Assembly: GCA_036345935.2 (NCBI GenBank)
Contig: JADWOT020000002.1
Location: 13,724,442-13,788,441, forward strand
DNA: 64,000 nt
Source of the DNA: Taenia hydatigena
Taxonomy: Eukaryota; Platyhelminthes; Cestoda; Cyclophyllidea; Taeniidae
Reading direction: 5' to 3'
Numbering within the stretch: position 1 is the stretch's first letter; each line of letters opens with the position of its first letter. Below, one piece after another: positions 25,809 through 36,458 of the stretch. The notes under the pieces were generated by a model. The model worked only from the letters and a program-made list of their open reading frames with translations. It searched no databases and had not been told where the DNA came from. The position numbers and the translations under genes were made by a program.

Positions 25809-28800
25809 GTAAAGATGACCTGAGATCTAGCAACTAGCGTAGTTCAGAGCTCATTTCAAATTTATCCAGTGAATTTTAGGTTGCAGATCAGCTTTCGAAT
25901 AAACGGGAAGACTAGACCAACTTCTTTGCAAAGCACCGCAGCCACCGCCACAATCCCACTGTAGGTCAGATTTATTCACTCTTCCTCCGAACCTCCAGTA
26001 TAGTGCCTCCATCAATAATACTGGCAATGGATTATGTCAAGTAAAGGCATAGAATTGGCTGGAATATAGGGCCTCTAGTGTTATTGTCAACCGTGGGACT
26101 GGTGGATGTCATGACATGTGCACCGTGTGAAAGTCGACTGCACACACTTGTTCAAGCCACTCACCCATCCAGCGGAAATGGTGACGGTGGTGGTGGTGGT
26201 GGTGAAGAAAATTTACTAGATGTGTGGATTATTCAAAAAGGGAGCACCTGGCGCCTCTGTTTGAACGCTCCTCTCAGACGTGAGGCGACCACAGAATGCG
26301 GCTTTCTGGCCGGGACTGTTGTCGTCGATTTTCGATGTGAGAAAAGCAAACTCTGACCTTCGCTCTGAGTTCAATGGACTACAAACAAATTATTATGGCT
26401 CTATTTATTTATCTTTTTAGTTCGACGGGTATGAAGGCCAAGGATGAGGAGACTCATCTCGAGTCCTCCACACTCTTATCTGTCTCATTTATGTGAGGCA
26501 CAAGCCACTCAAATTAGACCATCGCATTTCATCAATCTCATCAACTGTCTCTTTCCCCTCAAGAGTCCACATGTCAATGCCTATGCGTTCAGGTAGTGCA
26601 CCAAGACACTACATCGCGATTTTTTATAAAGAAATTCCTACCGAATGCCAATGCGCTTATAATGAGGCTATCCACTATCTCATCATCAACGGTGTTTTTT
26701 TCTGGCAGTTCTAGAGTCCTTTATATGAAGAAGACAACGCATGCCCGTAACGCTATACTGGAAAATGCTTTAAAAAGAAATTTTGAGGTTATCCTTGCAA
26801 TGCAATATCCCAATTTTCTCAAACATCGCGTAATCGAGGACATCTAACATCGCTTCGGATATAAGTTCAACACTTATGTTCTTGAAATGGACCATGTAGG
26901 CGAGAGGCGAGAGGACAATTGAAAAGTTGGTTGTAACGAACGCGGTTGCTCGCTGGCGTGCGCGATATCCTCGTCTTAACCGCTTCGTCTTCGCTACCAC
27001 ACATCACCCGTGCACTTACAATAAAGACGTCAACAAACGCTCAACCTTCTCATAGCAGAGGTTGTGAAGAGGAAGAGGAGGAAAAGGAGGGCTTGCCTGC
27101 AAACGGATTCTAACAAAGACTGCATCGTATCCCTCCCTTCTTAACTCCAGTCTCTTTGCTCCTACCTAAAGTCGAAAGTGGAAGCAGTCTTGCTACATTC
27201 GGTCTTGTGACACATGAAAGAAAGTAGTGCAAGAATGGATCCAAGAAAACAGCCTCTGGCACCTCCGCAGTTATCGCACTCTAGCTCCTGAATAGGCCAG
27301 TGCTCTCAAGTTTTGAGGACAATGGAGAAGTCAACGTCTTTGTCCATTTTGAATGGGCTGTTCCGAAAATGAACAATAGGTGACCTTCTAATGCAGACCA
27401 TGGCATTGCTTCCACTAGCGTCCCTAGAACACATTTCCATTTTTATTCAAAATAAAGCACTCAAGTGGAAATTTTTAAAGACGCATATGATGAGGTAAAA
27501 TAGCCTCTTACAAATAGCTGGTGGTCCTCCTAAACTATCCTTTTATAAAGTAGCAGACAGTAAGTTAAAGAAACATGATGTGCGCAGTGGCAGAAATGCA
27601 AATATTCATAGCAAATCAGCTGTGAAGTTGAATTCCTTGGCATTATAGAGATGGGTCGAACACTTCCCGCAAAATGAGTTTAAGGCGGTCTGATTATACG
27701 TGATCGAGATCGAATGAAGGAACGACTCGGCAAAATAAACATTGCTTCTAATGAATGCATAACTATGTCAAACCGGTTGAAGGGCCAAGCTCAAGGTGAC
27801 AGGCGTAGAATTCATCAGGGCATTTTCGGAATCGTATCGGTTAAGTAATAGCACCAACCGCGTTTATTCGTCTGGGTGTGCCCAATTTTTTGCTCGGAAT
27901 TCACAAAACATTTTGCATCCAATTTACTGTTACGACTCCAATTGTCACAACCTGGTGAGGAACGAGTTTCACGTTCATGTGAATAAACAATCAAGTAGTT
28001 GTGATGAGGAGCGTAGAAACAGCTCTTCGGGGAACTGCATCACTTAGAGGGAATCAAAACACTAAAATATGAAGGCGCTCATCCAGGTAAATTTGCAGCC
28101 TGTTGAGCGAAAAAACCAGCTGAAGAAGGCCGAGTCACAATGCTGAGCACCATTGGTAAAGGAGACGGCTTTGGAGGGAAGTGGATGAACGTCCTTCTCC
28201 CCCATCATATATGAGCAGCGGCTTCCATCCTTATCCTCTTCTTCAAAGCTACTCTCAGCACCATTATTGCCATCATCGCACTCATTTAAGCCGCACACAT
28301 TATCTTATGTTTCCGCATTTTTAATAATTGAATCTTCCTCTCCTTCCCTTGCCATCTCTACATGTTTGCTATCAGTTAATAAAGCCCCATAAGTATGAGC
28401 AAACGACAAGTTCTATGAAATGCAATTATTGTTAAAAAATAGGCGGTGCTATGAGGTAGTCCACGTTATCCGCCCAAAACCTCATAGCAAATTCAACCAT
28501 CTTTGGAGCAAAAATCGCTTCGCGTAATGGGAGCAGTCGCCTCCACGAACTGCCTCATCTGCAACTCACAACTCCTCACCTTGTCAATAACCATCCACTT
28601 CGACAAGGTACGACCCCACAAAGGTGCTCTGCTGGATGGATGGAAGGATGGGGACTGCAAATTAAAGGGAGAAAGAAAATAGCCTGACGAAATGCTTAGT
28701 GGCAACCGGTTGGGGTTGATGCTCGAAAGGAAGAGAAGGAGGCTATGCAATACTTATGTTTCTTGAAACAGATCCACTTGGCGAGAAGTGAGAAAGTAAG

Positions 28801-29422
28801 CTAAGCCTCGTGATAGGAAAGGCCGGTATTTCCGACGCTAGGAGAACCATTTAACATTAGAACTGCCTTGATTCCCTTCTACATGAGATGCTAACCATAT
28901 CGTATAACATAGGTTTTACTCGCGTCAGAGTTAGCAGCAGGGATGAGGAGGCAGATGGCAATGTTACGGTTTAAGCAAACACGTCTGTAAAGATGCGTCT
29001 AACAAAGCACTGAATTGGAGCAAAGCATTGGAAAATTAAATCTAGCATTGGAGTTGACATTGCAAACCCTGCGTTTTCGTCTACATTGCAGACGAGATTA
29101 TAGATGAAAACTGCATTAGGTACAACATTTTAAGTCGAATTTGTGGATTTTCTGAACAAAATAACCTTTCATTCGGTATAATCTCGGAATGAAAAGTGGT
29201 CATTTCAGGCATAAACTAGGTAGGTTGTTAAATCATTGAGTGAGGTTTGGCTTTAGGAAGAAAGGTTACGCATGAATATGCAGATTTGATATTGTTTTAA
29301 AAGGCATTTGCCTTCAAACCGATCGCTTCAACTGCAAGCTATTTAAGCTGAAGCGCGAGGCTGTCTGGAGGACTGGGTTGCCCTCCGCATCTGGGTTTTA
29401 TAAGCTGAAGAGGAGGAAGAGT
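25809..29422. other. No supported gene; short (GGT)n run inside
   Basis: A (GGT)6 run at 26186-26203 falls in a 92-codon plus-strand ORF (26078-26356), giving a six-glycine stretch. The protein shows no recognised domain. The rest of the stretch has only short overlapping ORFs. Confidence 0.35.
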
Positions 29423-29643
29423 GGCGTACGTTTTCTTATCATTTTAAAAACCAGCTTAGATCCAGGCAAGGTAACCGAGCTTTGCGATGTCTTTGTCGTT
29501 TACTTGATTCGATCATTTCTTAGGACGTAAAAGAAGAGGTGATTTGCTAAGATGTGGTTAAGATCGTTGGAATACCTGCTAGAGATATTGGCATCGAACC
29601 AAAATTGCCAGTTGTTCTGGATAAACGGAAGAAGAGGAAGTGA
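29423..29643 (+). pseudogene. Unidentified protein-like segment, frameshifted
   Basis: Two adjoining plus-strand frames read like real protein but need a frame change near 29527 and contain an in-frame TAA just before 29551. The first (29423-29530) includes SLDPGKVTELCDVFVVYLI; the second (29551-29643) includes KIVGIPARDIGIEPKLPVV followed by a basic KRKKRK stretch. The composition and the lack of any recognised match leave the function open. The breaks suggest a decaying gene, but an exon boundary that I have misplaced could also explain them. Confidence 0.35.
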
Positions 29644-29672
29644 AGTCACAACAAAGCAGGTAAATTGATCAG

Positions 29673-29903
29673 GGCCTAAAATATCCTGATTTGTCTGATG
29701 GGAAATTGTTAAACCCTCTATCTTCTTTCCAAGCCATAAACAGCAGCCGCAAGCTGGGTCCGGAGATAATGGAATCAAAGGGAATTTTTTCTCTCCATGA
29801 GCCACCTATTGCGGGTGGCAAGGCCGTTAATGCGCTTGCTATGGGGGAGATTGCAATGCGGATTATTCTCGGTGAGGTGTCGTTCATGAACTTCCTGGAG
29901 TAG
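29673..29903 (+). other. Open frame with protein-like sequence, unidentified
   Basis: An open plus-strand frame follows an AG at 29672 and ends at TAG 29901. It includes the words FSLHEPPIAGGKAVNALAM and GEIAMRI. Just before its end a GTGAGG at 29873 could be a donor. The minus strand is also open across much of this region (29669-29932), and its product also looks orderly (IPFDSIISGPSLRLLFMAW), so strand is uncertain. No domain recognised. Confidence 0.3.
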
Positions 29904-30392
29904 TTATGCAGCAGTTTTTGGCCTAAAACCAATGCGTTCTTCGTGTGGGATGTACGATGGAGCTTTAAATGTGCTTATCCTGTTTAAGTGATGGATGGGT
30001 TGAATGCTGTAGAAGAAATGCAGCTTAAAATGTGACGTGGGCATTATTCGAACAACAGGTCGGTGGGCGCGTAACGGCTTGTGTACTTTGTTCTTTGCAT
30101 CAGGACCCGGAATAATGTCCACGTCATATCGAAAGTGAAGTTCGTTTCCAACAATCAACACGTCCATCACTTGAATGAGAAAAATACAATCAAGGTTCCA
30201 TCCCACATCTTAACATGGTGGTCACTACAACCGAAGATCAGAACTGGTAGACACCTGCTCTAGGAAGTGCATTTACGACCCTGTCGCCCACAATAGACGG
30301 CAAATGAAAGGAAGACACCCCTTATGATTTTACCAGCTCAGGAGTCAGCTGGTGGTCGACCTCTTTCGACACTGAGCTTAACTTAACTTACA

Positions 30393-30850
30393 TTTGATGG
30401 AGAGCTGGCACCCGAGGCAATCGTTCGCCATTATCATCGCTTAATACTGAATCTCTACAATTCGCAAGATCTGAGGTTTTTTGATGACATTAACTGTTTG
30501 GAGATGCTCCGGAAGGTGGGCGGATGAAATTGAAACGCATAACTCCTACTCTCTTCTCTTGCTTAGTTTCTTGCAGGGTTTGAGTGGCTGATTGCTATTT
30601 ACCCTGATGATGTAATGACCTGCGGCCGCCCTAGAGACAATGCAAATGATAAGGTGAGTGGTTTGATTTGGGTAGTGCTCCGACATGAAAGTGGACTGTC
30701 TAAACGAGCATCAATCTCATCACTCCGCTCACCTAGGAGGAATCTTTTCTGCCAAGGAGGGGAAAGGAGGAGAAGGAGACGAGGCCAACGCACCACGTGT
30801 TGTCTCGAATACAAACAGGCCCCCGTGAAATTTGGATCTACACAAATTAG
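30393..30850 (+). CDS. 3' exons of an unidentified plus-strand gene
   Basis: Three segments have good splice signals and compatible frames: 30393-30515 (donor GTGGGC; its 5' edge is unclear), 30585-30653 (donor GTGAGT) and 30737-30850 (acceptor CACCTAG, terminal TAG). Joined, they read a helix-like stretch (IVRHYHRLILNLYNSQ), then WLIAIYPDDVMTCGRPRD, then a charged tail. For the middle exon the strongest acceptor is TTGCAG at 30576, but that gives phase 2. A weaker TTTGAG at 30584 is needed to fit exon one in phase 0. No family was recognised. It may be the downstream part of the broken frames at 29423-29903. Confidence 0.4.
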
Positions 30851-31411
30851 CTAGAAACTATGTAAGGGTCAGCACGATGCACGCAATAAGCGATCAATAC
30901 AAAACAAAGCGGCAGAGATTGCTTTAAAGTCCATTCCTGTGATTGTGGAGCACACGATGTATGGGTTGATTTCGGAATCAGCGAAAACCTTTTTGTAATC
31001 TCTCCGAAGTAGATCCCAAAGCGAAAGGCCTAAAATAGATAAGTTATTTCATATGCCTGTGGCGTACATGATGAACCTGCAGTTTACGAAAATAAACACG
31101 AAGCAATGCATTTTCGACGCTCGAACCCGCGAAATTAACGTTAATGCACAAGATTTCAAGAAAATTTTAGGAGCAAACAAATTAGGAGAGATGAATGAAA
31201 ACTAAAGTAACAGGCATTAAGACTAAATGCTACTTTTAGTGCATAAGTTTGCCTGTATCAATGTTTAGTATGAAGGTTTCGCTATTCACACTCGCACAAA
31301 GAGCTTGATAAAAAATAACCTAGGAGATCATGCAGAGGTGAACAGAGCAACGACCTGTTGGAACCATACCACAACTCGTTAGCCTGATATAAAAGTACGA
31401 TAGATGACTAC

Positions 31412-32257
31412 CATCGATACAAAACTTGGCCTCCAAGATCCCCCTGTAGACGGCTGCCCTCGTGGCGCCTTCAGGGTGCAAGGCCCTCCCAGCGAAGGTT
31501 CCCAACTTTTTCACAGCCTCCACGTCTTTCTCAGTTGCCTTCAGAATCTCTACTGCCTGTTGCGACAGTCCGTCAGTGTCAATCAGTATTGCACCCACAA
31601 GAGTTTTGTGTGGCATCAGAATACCAACCATACAATAGTCGACAAAGCTCTGGCGGTGTCGACGTCTGCGGAAGTCGACTGAAGAGTTCGTGAACTAGAA
31701 GGGAAGAACAGGAACCGGCTTCCTCGACCAGAAATAATTTGCATGTCTCTGGTTTTTGATAACTTGACAGAAGGGAGTGATGGTCCATAATCTCAGCAAC
31801 GGGACAGAAGTTAAAGGCGTCGCTCGGTTCTTTCTAAAAATGATCAACCAAAATGACAGATAAATCTTTTGCGCATTCCGGGTTCAACAACCAGTCGAAG
31901 CTGCCAGCGTAAAACAGATCTTCCTTGTCAATCTGACAGCTTCTCAACCAGAACGTAGCTTCGGTTCGCAGATCGAGATCGGATTCAGGTATGTTACAGT
32001 AAGGGATGTAGATAACTTCAGCATTCAGATTCTCCTTAAGTAGAAAACAAGAATAAAACCTTAAAAAACAAATATACCTTCGACTTTATGTAGGCGTAGC
32101 TGATTGCGCAAGCAATGCTATCCAGGTCACAACTCTCGTTGCCTGTAACTACCACAAACTTCAACCTATGGGTCGGTTTCTGCACCTGTAAGGACAACTT
32201 TAATGCCACAAAACTTACTGAGATGGAAAGAAGACTTTTTAAAAAAGCACTAAGCAT
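31412..32257 (-). pseudogene. Prune-family exopolyphosphatase-like (DHH) gene, disrupted
   Basis: Prune proteins are DHH-superfamily phosphoesterases acting on short-chain polyphosphate or cyclic nucleotides with metal ions. Minus-strand exons are 32257-32219, 32185-32078, 32034-31629 and 31594-31412, with introns of 33 and 43 bases. Four family motifs appear in order: GNESCDLDS, LVDH, MDHH and EAGSCSS, followed by the LLYG...ILIDTDGL region. Two defects are visible. The codon after LVDHF is TAG (31836-31834). The third intron (31628-31595, 34 bases) would join LLYG to AILIDTDGL perfectly but ends in GG instead of AG. The C-terminal half was not found. The N-terminus is short, with the ATG 13 codons before the first intron. 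Sequencing error cannot be excluded, but two independent lesions favour a decaying gene or a non-functional allele. Confidence 0.8.
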
Positions 32258-33457
32258 TCTATTTGCCACACCGGTACGTTAACACCAAAGAATGCCAACC
32301 TGAAGTAAAAAATGTGTAAGAATAAGTATTATTAAAATACACGTACGGAAATCCATGTCAATTAGTACTCTATTTTTGCTAAAGGAATAATTTCCCCCAA
32401 GAGCGGGCAAAAGGCAAAATGGCGGTAGTCCCCAAAAGTGCTGGATTAAAGCGGCTCAAGAATATAAATGTCCAATGTTGCGTAAGCACAAACACAAATA
32501 GCATTTGTCAATGTTGACAAAAAGTTTCAAACAATTGGCAAAACCAGTGAACAATACTGTCGGTGTTTAATGCTGAGGATATGATTGGGATCGTGAAAAA
32601 CAACAGATTATTCCACCTTCTAGTACAATAAAAAGGTATAAGAACGTATGCAGACAACGCAATACATCGCCCTACCTCGCTCTGAAATGTCACCACATGA
32701 GCAAGTATGGCAATTAGGAACAAATGGGTCGATAGCTGGAAGGAAATTTCAGGAGTCAAAAACACTAACAGCATTGAAATGGGAATGGAGGCTACATCCA
32801 TTAGTAATAACTAAAGGATTAATATTTATAAAACATTCTGACGCTTAGGTTGCTTTAAATGCACATTTTAATTATGAGACGGGAAAGCAACTCGAAACTC
32901 AAACTTCAGGAGAACTCCGATTTCTCCAGAGGGAGCTCAAGCCCACCATTTCGTTCGTTTTGAGACTGACCCTTTTCTTACTAATCTAAGTAATGAAGTT
33001 GTCAGGGAACAACTAGTCTGGTTATTCTAAGGATAGCTGTAAGGAAGAGGAGGTGAAAGAGGAAAATGCTACAATTTTCGGCCTATGGACTAATTAATAA
33101 AACAACATTAATAAATTAACAAGACGGACTGCTGAGTTAGAAACTCAAAGGGGAGAAAATGAACTAAAACAAACCTTTACAAATTTCTGCAGAATGTGCG
33201 ATTCTTATGGAGGTAACGTTTCTTACTTAATGAGCTACTGAGGAGAGAAAAACACTGGTATATAACAAAGCCTCATCGTAATGAATATCTACCCATTGAC
33301 ATGGCCCTTACGGTCAATAAGTGGCCTTAGCTCTTCCGTATACCAGTACCAGCCTGTGCTAGGCGTGCAGCCGGGAAAACCGGATTTGAAGAACAGGAAG
33401 GGCCAAAGTGAGAGGGGTTCGCATGGAGATGAATGGAGCGGTGGTCCCGTCTTGTAG

Positions 33458-33696
33458 CGGTTTTGGAGCGCCTTGCTCCTTGAAACGTATGGTAATGACG
33501 AAAAGGCCATTCGCAATCTCCTCAACTCGTGGTATATGTGTGGCTATCAAACTGGCTACGCGATGGTGCGTGTCTCTGATCTTTTTCGTATGGGAACATT
33601 GCTTCGTTTTGCAGAGTATTAATTTGACTAAATAATATCGATAATACACTGTTTTGTTTATAGGCGCATAAAATTGGGAGGAGTGGAGGCGCCTAG
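33458..33696 (+). CDS. Survival motor neuron (SMN)-like, C-terminal exons
   Basis: SMN oligomerises through a C-terminal YG box and works with Gemin proteins in assembling spliceosomal snRNPs. Exon 33458-33565 (36 codons, after CGTCTTGTAG) contains LLNSWYMCGYQTGYAM, matching the family's L-SWYM-GY-TGY-M signature. Donor GTGCGT at 33566 and acceptor TTTATAG lead in phase 0 to a short last exon, 33664-33696, ending in TAG. Without splicing, the frame would run 19 more codons to a stop near 33622. The N-terminal Gemin2-binding segment and the Tudor domain were not found upstream. A frame with VQPGKPDLKNRKG at 33320-33457 leads in the same frame into the TAG that I treat as part of the acceptor. 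The gene is therefore partial as annotated. Confidence 0.7.
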
Positions 33697-34671
33697 GGCT
33701 TGTGCTTGGCGATATCCCTCACCTTCTGCATCTTGACCGTATCGTTGTATGACAGATCTCACATGGCTACCCACTTTTCTACTTGTCGTAATAGCTGATG
33801 GAATGGATAGTGTGCATTTAATGGTACCTCCCTATCTGATTAGTGTTATCATTTGCACTTTATCAGATGTTTATCGAATGTATCGGTGGATGTGATATGA
33901 TGAATGTGTTAAGTGAATCGATAATCAAAGATGGGTCTAACATTGCTGGAATGGGAGAGAGCAGTGATGGTTGTGTTAAAATTTATTAGCGAGGTCTCGG
34001 TACCAAATTGATTGCTGCCCTCGAGTTCGGTTGGTGGTTATCGGTGAGTTTGACCTAATGTTGGAAATGTGCAGAAACCCAAAACCTAGTGACTTATCAA
34101 ATCGTGCTTCCTTGCCAAGTGCGAACGAAGGCAGCGGGGCGTATGCACCTGTGCCCAATGGCGTTGCAATGTGCGCAAGTAGTGTAGTCATTGAGTCAGG
34201 TAATCGACCCTGATTCGGTAGAACACTTTGGAAGTCGCCTATGCCGTAGGTAGGTTCCAACTGAGTCATTCTGCTTACGGCGTAGCGGAAACGTTATCCT
34301 CACTATTGTGGGCGAAACTTTTATTCACGTAGGCCGGTAAACGGAAGTGTGACTGATTGAGTTTTAATGTTAGACGAGTGCTTTAATCGTTGATCTTAGC
34401 TATTTGCCTTCTTAAGGCGCTTATTGATGTGCTTTCCTCAATTTATCGTGGATTCAGTACAGCCCTTCCTTACTATGACTTCGGGATGGTAGTAGTGAAC
34501 AAGTGGCGGTCCACTACATTATGCTCTAACATCATGCCAGCCTTTCATTTTCGATCCCGCCTGCTCGCAGACAACTCCCGCTTACTCTTTAAGCATACAA
34601 CAAGCTGGAAGGAGTGCCATGCAGACTCCTTCTGACTTCCGTGCAGCTACACTAATAGTAAACATAAATGC

Positions 34672-34788
34672 ATGTCCACACTTGATCACATGATTGAGAC
34701 TGCTTCAGGGTTTCTAAGATTGCCTACAGTGGAAGAGAAGAGGATGGTAGCAGAAGCGTCAGCATTGGCGCCAATATCTGCAGAGTGA
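34672..34788 (+). other. Short protein-like ORF, possible first exon
   Basis: A 38-codon ATG frame reads MSTLDHMIETASGFLRLPTV and continues with a regular acidic/alanine helix-like segment (VEEKRMVAEASALAPISAE). It ends at TGA 34786, which overlaps a possible donor (GA|GTGAAA). It could be the first exon of a gene whose later exons I did not identify. No family recognised, and an overlapping minus-strand ORF weakens the case. Confidence 0.25.
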
Positions 34789-35468
34789 AATCGAGTAACT
34801 GTCCAAAACTGGCTTAAAGGCCGTTTGTAGTACTGGTTCATGCGTAAAGCAAAAGCTGTCTGTCTGTAGCTACCAGTCACGACAGTGCAAATGATGCAGC
34901 TCTTTCTCCACCGAGGCACAATCATGAGGTAAGTTTGCCAAGGATTTTGCTGACACTGAAAGTTCTCTGCGTAACTTAAAAGAAAAGTTGGCAGAATAGA
35001 CTCCTAAGTAGGAGAGAGAGTGTGTTAAGACGTCCAAAGAACTAAAGCAAATGAACCTCTCTGCACGATGTAAGCATTAATCAACTTCAAATCGAGCACA
35101 CCATGGTTTATGTTAGTTACTGACGTTAGGGAATTAGCCTTAGGAAACACGCCATTGCTTGAGCAAAAGCCACATTCAACAAAGTGCCGGTGGATAGCGT
35201 AACAGCATGATCTCTTTGCAACCTTGACAGTGGTTACAAATAATTTATCAAACTGCCTGATAACGAGGATTTCTGCTGTGAGGACGGGTTATTAGGCGTT
35301 GGCTAAATGGCGACTACAATGTCGGAGGTAGACCAGCCGATTGTACCTCGGAATGATGATGAGAAGCAACACGATTTCGCAGTTTTATTCAGGAAAGGGA
35401 ATGCAAACTATCAATGCACAGACTTGGCCTTGCAAACATTGGAGTATGACTTGTAATGGCATATTTGT

Positions 35469-36458
35469 GATACCAAAGCAAACTCTTTTAATTACCATAA
35501 TTAATGAAGGTATTATTCAAGCTCTTGCCAAATGCAAGTCCTTCCCAAAACTTTGATGCATTAAATTGTTTCAATGCTCCAACAGCTAGTAAGCTTGATG
35601 GTCCATGCTTTCGAAAATGAGTCCAGTTATTTCTTTGAGCATCGTTAATCGCTACATATAAAGTGGCGGAAGTTCGTGCAAAGCATGAACGCCTGCCGCC
35701 AACGATCGTGCCCTCTTGACCTTGTTCCCAATTTCGCAAGTCTCACGTTCACTGGACGTGTTTTCGTGGGGCTGCAGGTAGCTCTCCTCCGTCCGTCGAA
35801 TGTTTTCTTACAGTGGCTTCTGCTTCATTTTTGTCGGACTTCCATTTTAGCGCACAAAATCCAGGCACAGTCTCGTCTTAACGGCAATCATCGCAGCTTG
35901 CACTTATTCAAAGGACTGTACTGTTGTAGGTGGCCAAACCAACCGAGCTGATAACTTTTAATTCAAAAGGGCTCGAAATATTGTCTACGTCTTATCAAGA
36001 CAGTGAGTCAATTGGTGCGCATTTGTTAGAAACTCGTCCTGCCAGTAGCTCTTATAAAAGGCGCAGATGTTTTCCTTAGTCTCCTTTCGCCTGTCCAGCC
36101 GTCCCGTGTGTTAATGAATCGGATAGTAAGGAGATGCTGATATCAAAGGTGGCCTTACTATCCGGTTCATCAATACACATGGCAGCTCAACTGGCGAGGA
36201 CAGACTAGGGATAACATCAACATCTTATACAAGAGCTCCTTATAGGACGGGTTTTTGAAAGGTGAAACCTGCTGCAAGAAATAACTGGACCTTTTTTAAA
36301 TGTGTGGACCTCCAAGTCCACTGGTTGTTGGAGCATTGAAACAATTCGATGCAATGAAGTTGAAAGAAGGATTTGTGCCTTAGGAGCTTGTAGTAGGTGA
36401 GCGCGTACTTAACGCCTTCATTATTTGTGGTAGTTAAATTATTCCGCTTTGGTATCGC
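35469..36458. repeat. Large imperfect palindrome (inverted repeat R5)
   Basis: Two arms read as diverged reverse complements around a 21-base spacer (36132-36152). The inner arms are 36029-36131 and 36153-36262, with GGATAGTAAGG/CCTTACTATCC at the tips. The outer arms are 35469-35640 and 36270-36458, sharing GATACCAAAGC, TTGTTTCAATGCTCCAACA and GTCCAGTTATTTCTT. The left arm carries about 390 extra bases (35641-36028) absent from the right. On the minus strand the right arm has a 79-codon ORF; the left arm has a broken version of the same peptide (IPK...NEG...LFQCSN). It may be a foldback element or an inverted gene-fragment duplication. Confidence 0.8.

Noticed and set aside
31404..31682. 92-codon plus-strand ORF opposite the prune-like gene
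   Set aside because: The minus strand carries the DHH motifs; the plus frame is antisense to them.
33289..33649. Two long minus-strand ORFs over the SMN exon
   Set aside because: The plus strand carries the unmistakable YG-box signature with matching splice sites; the minus frames are its shadow.
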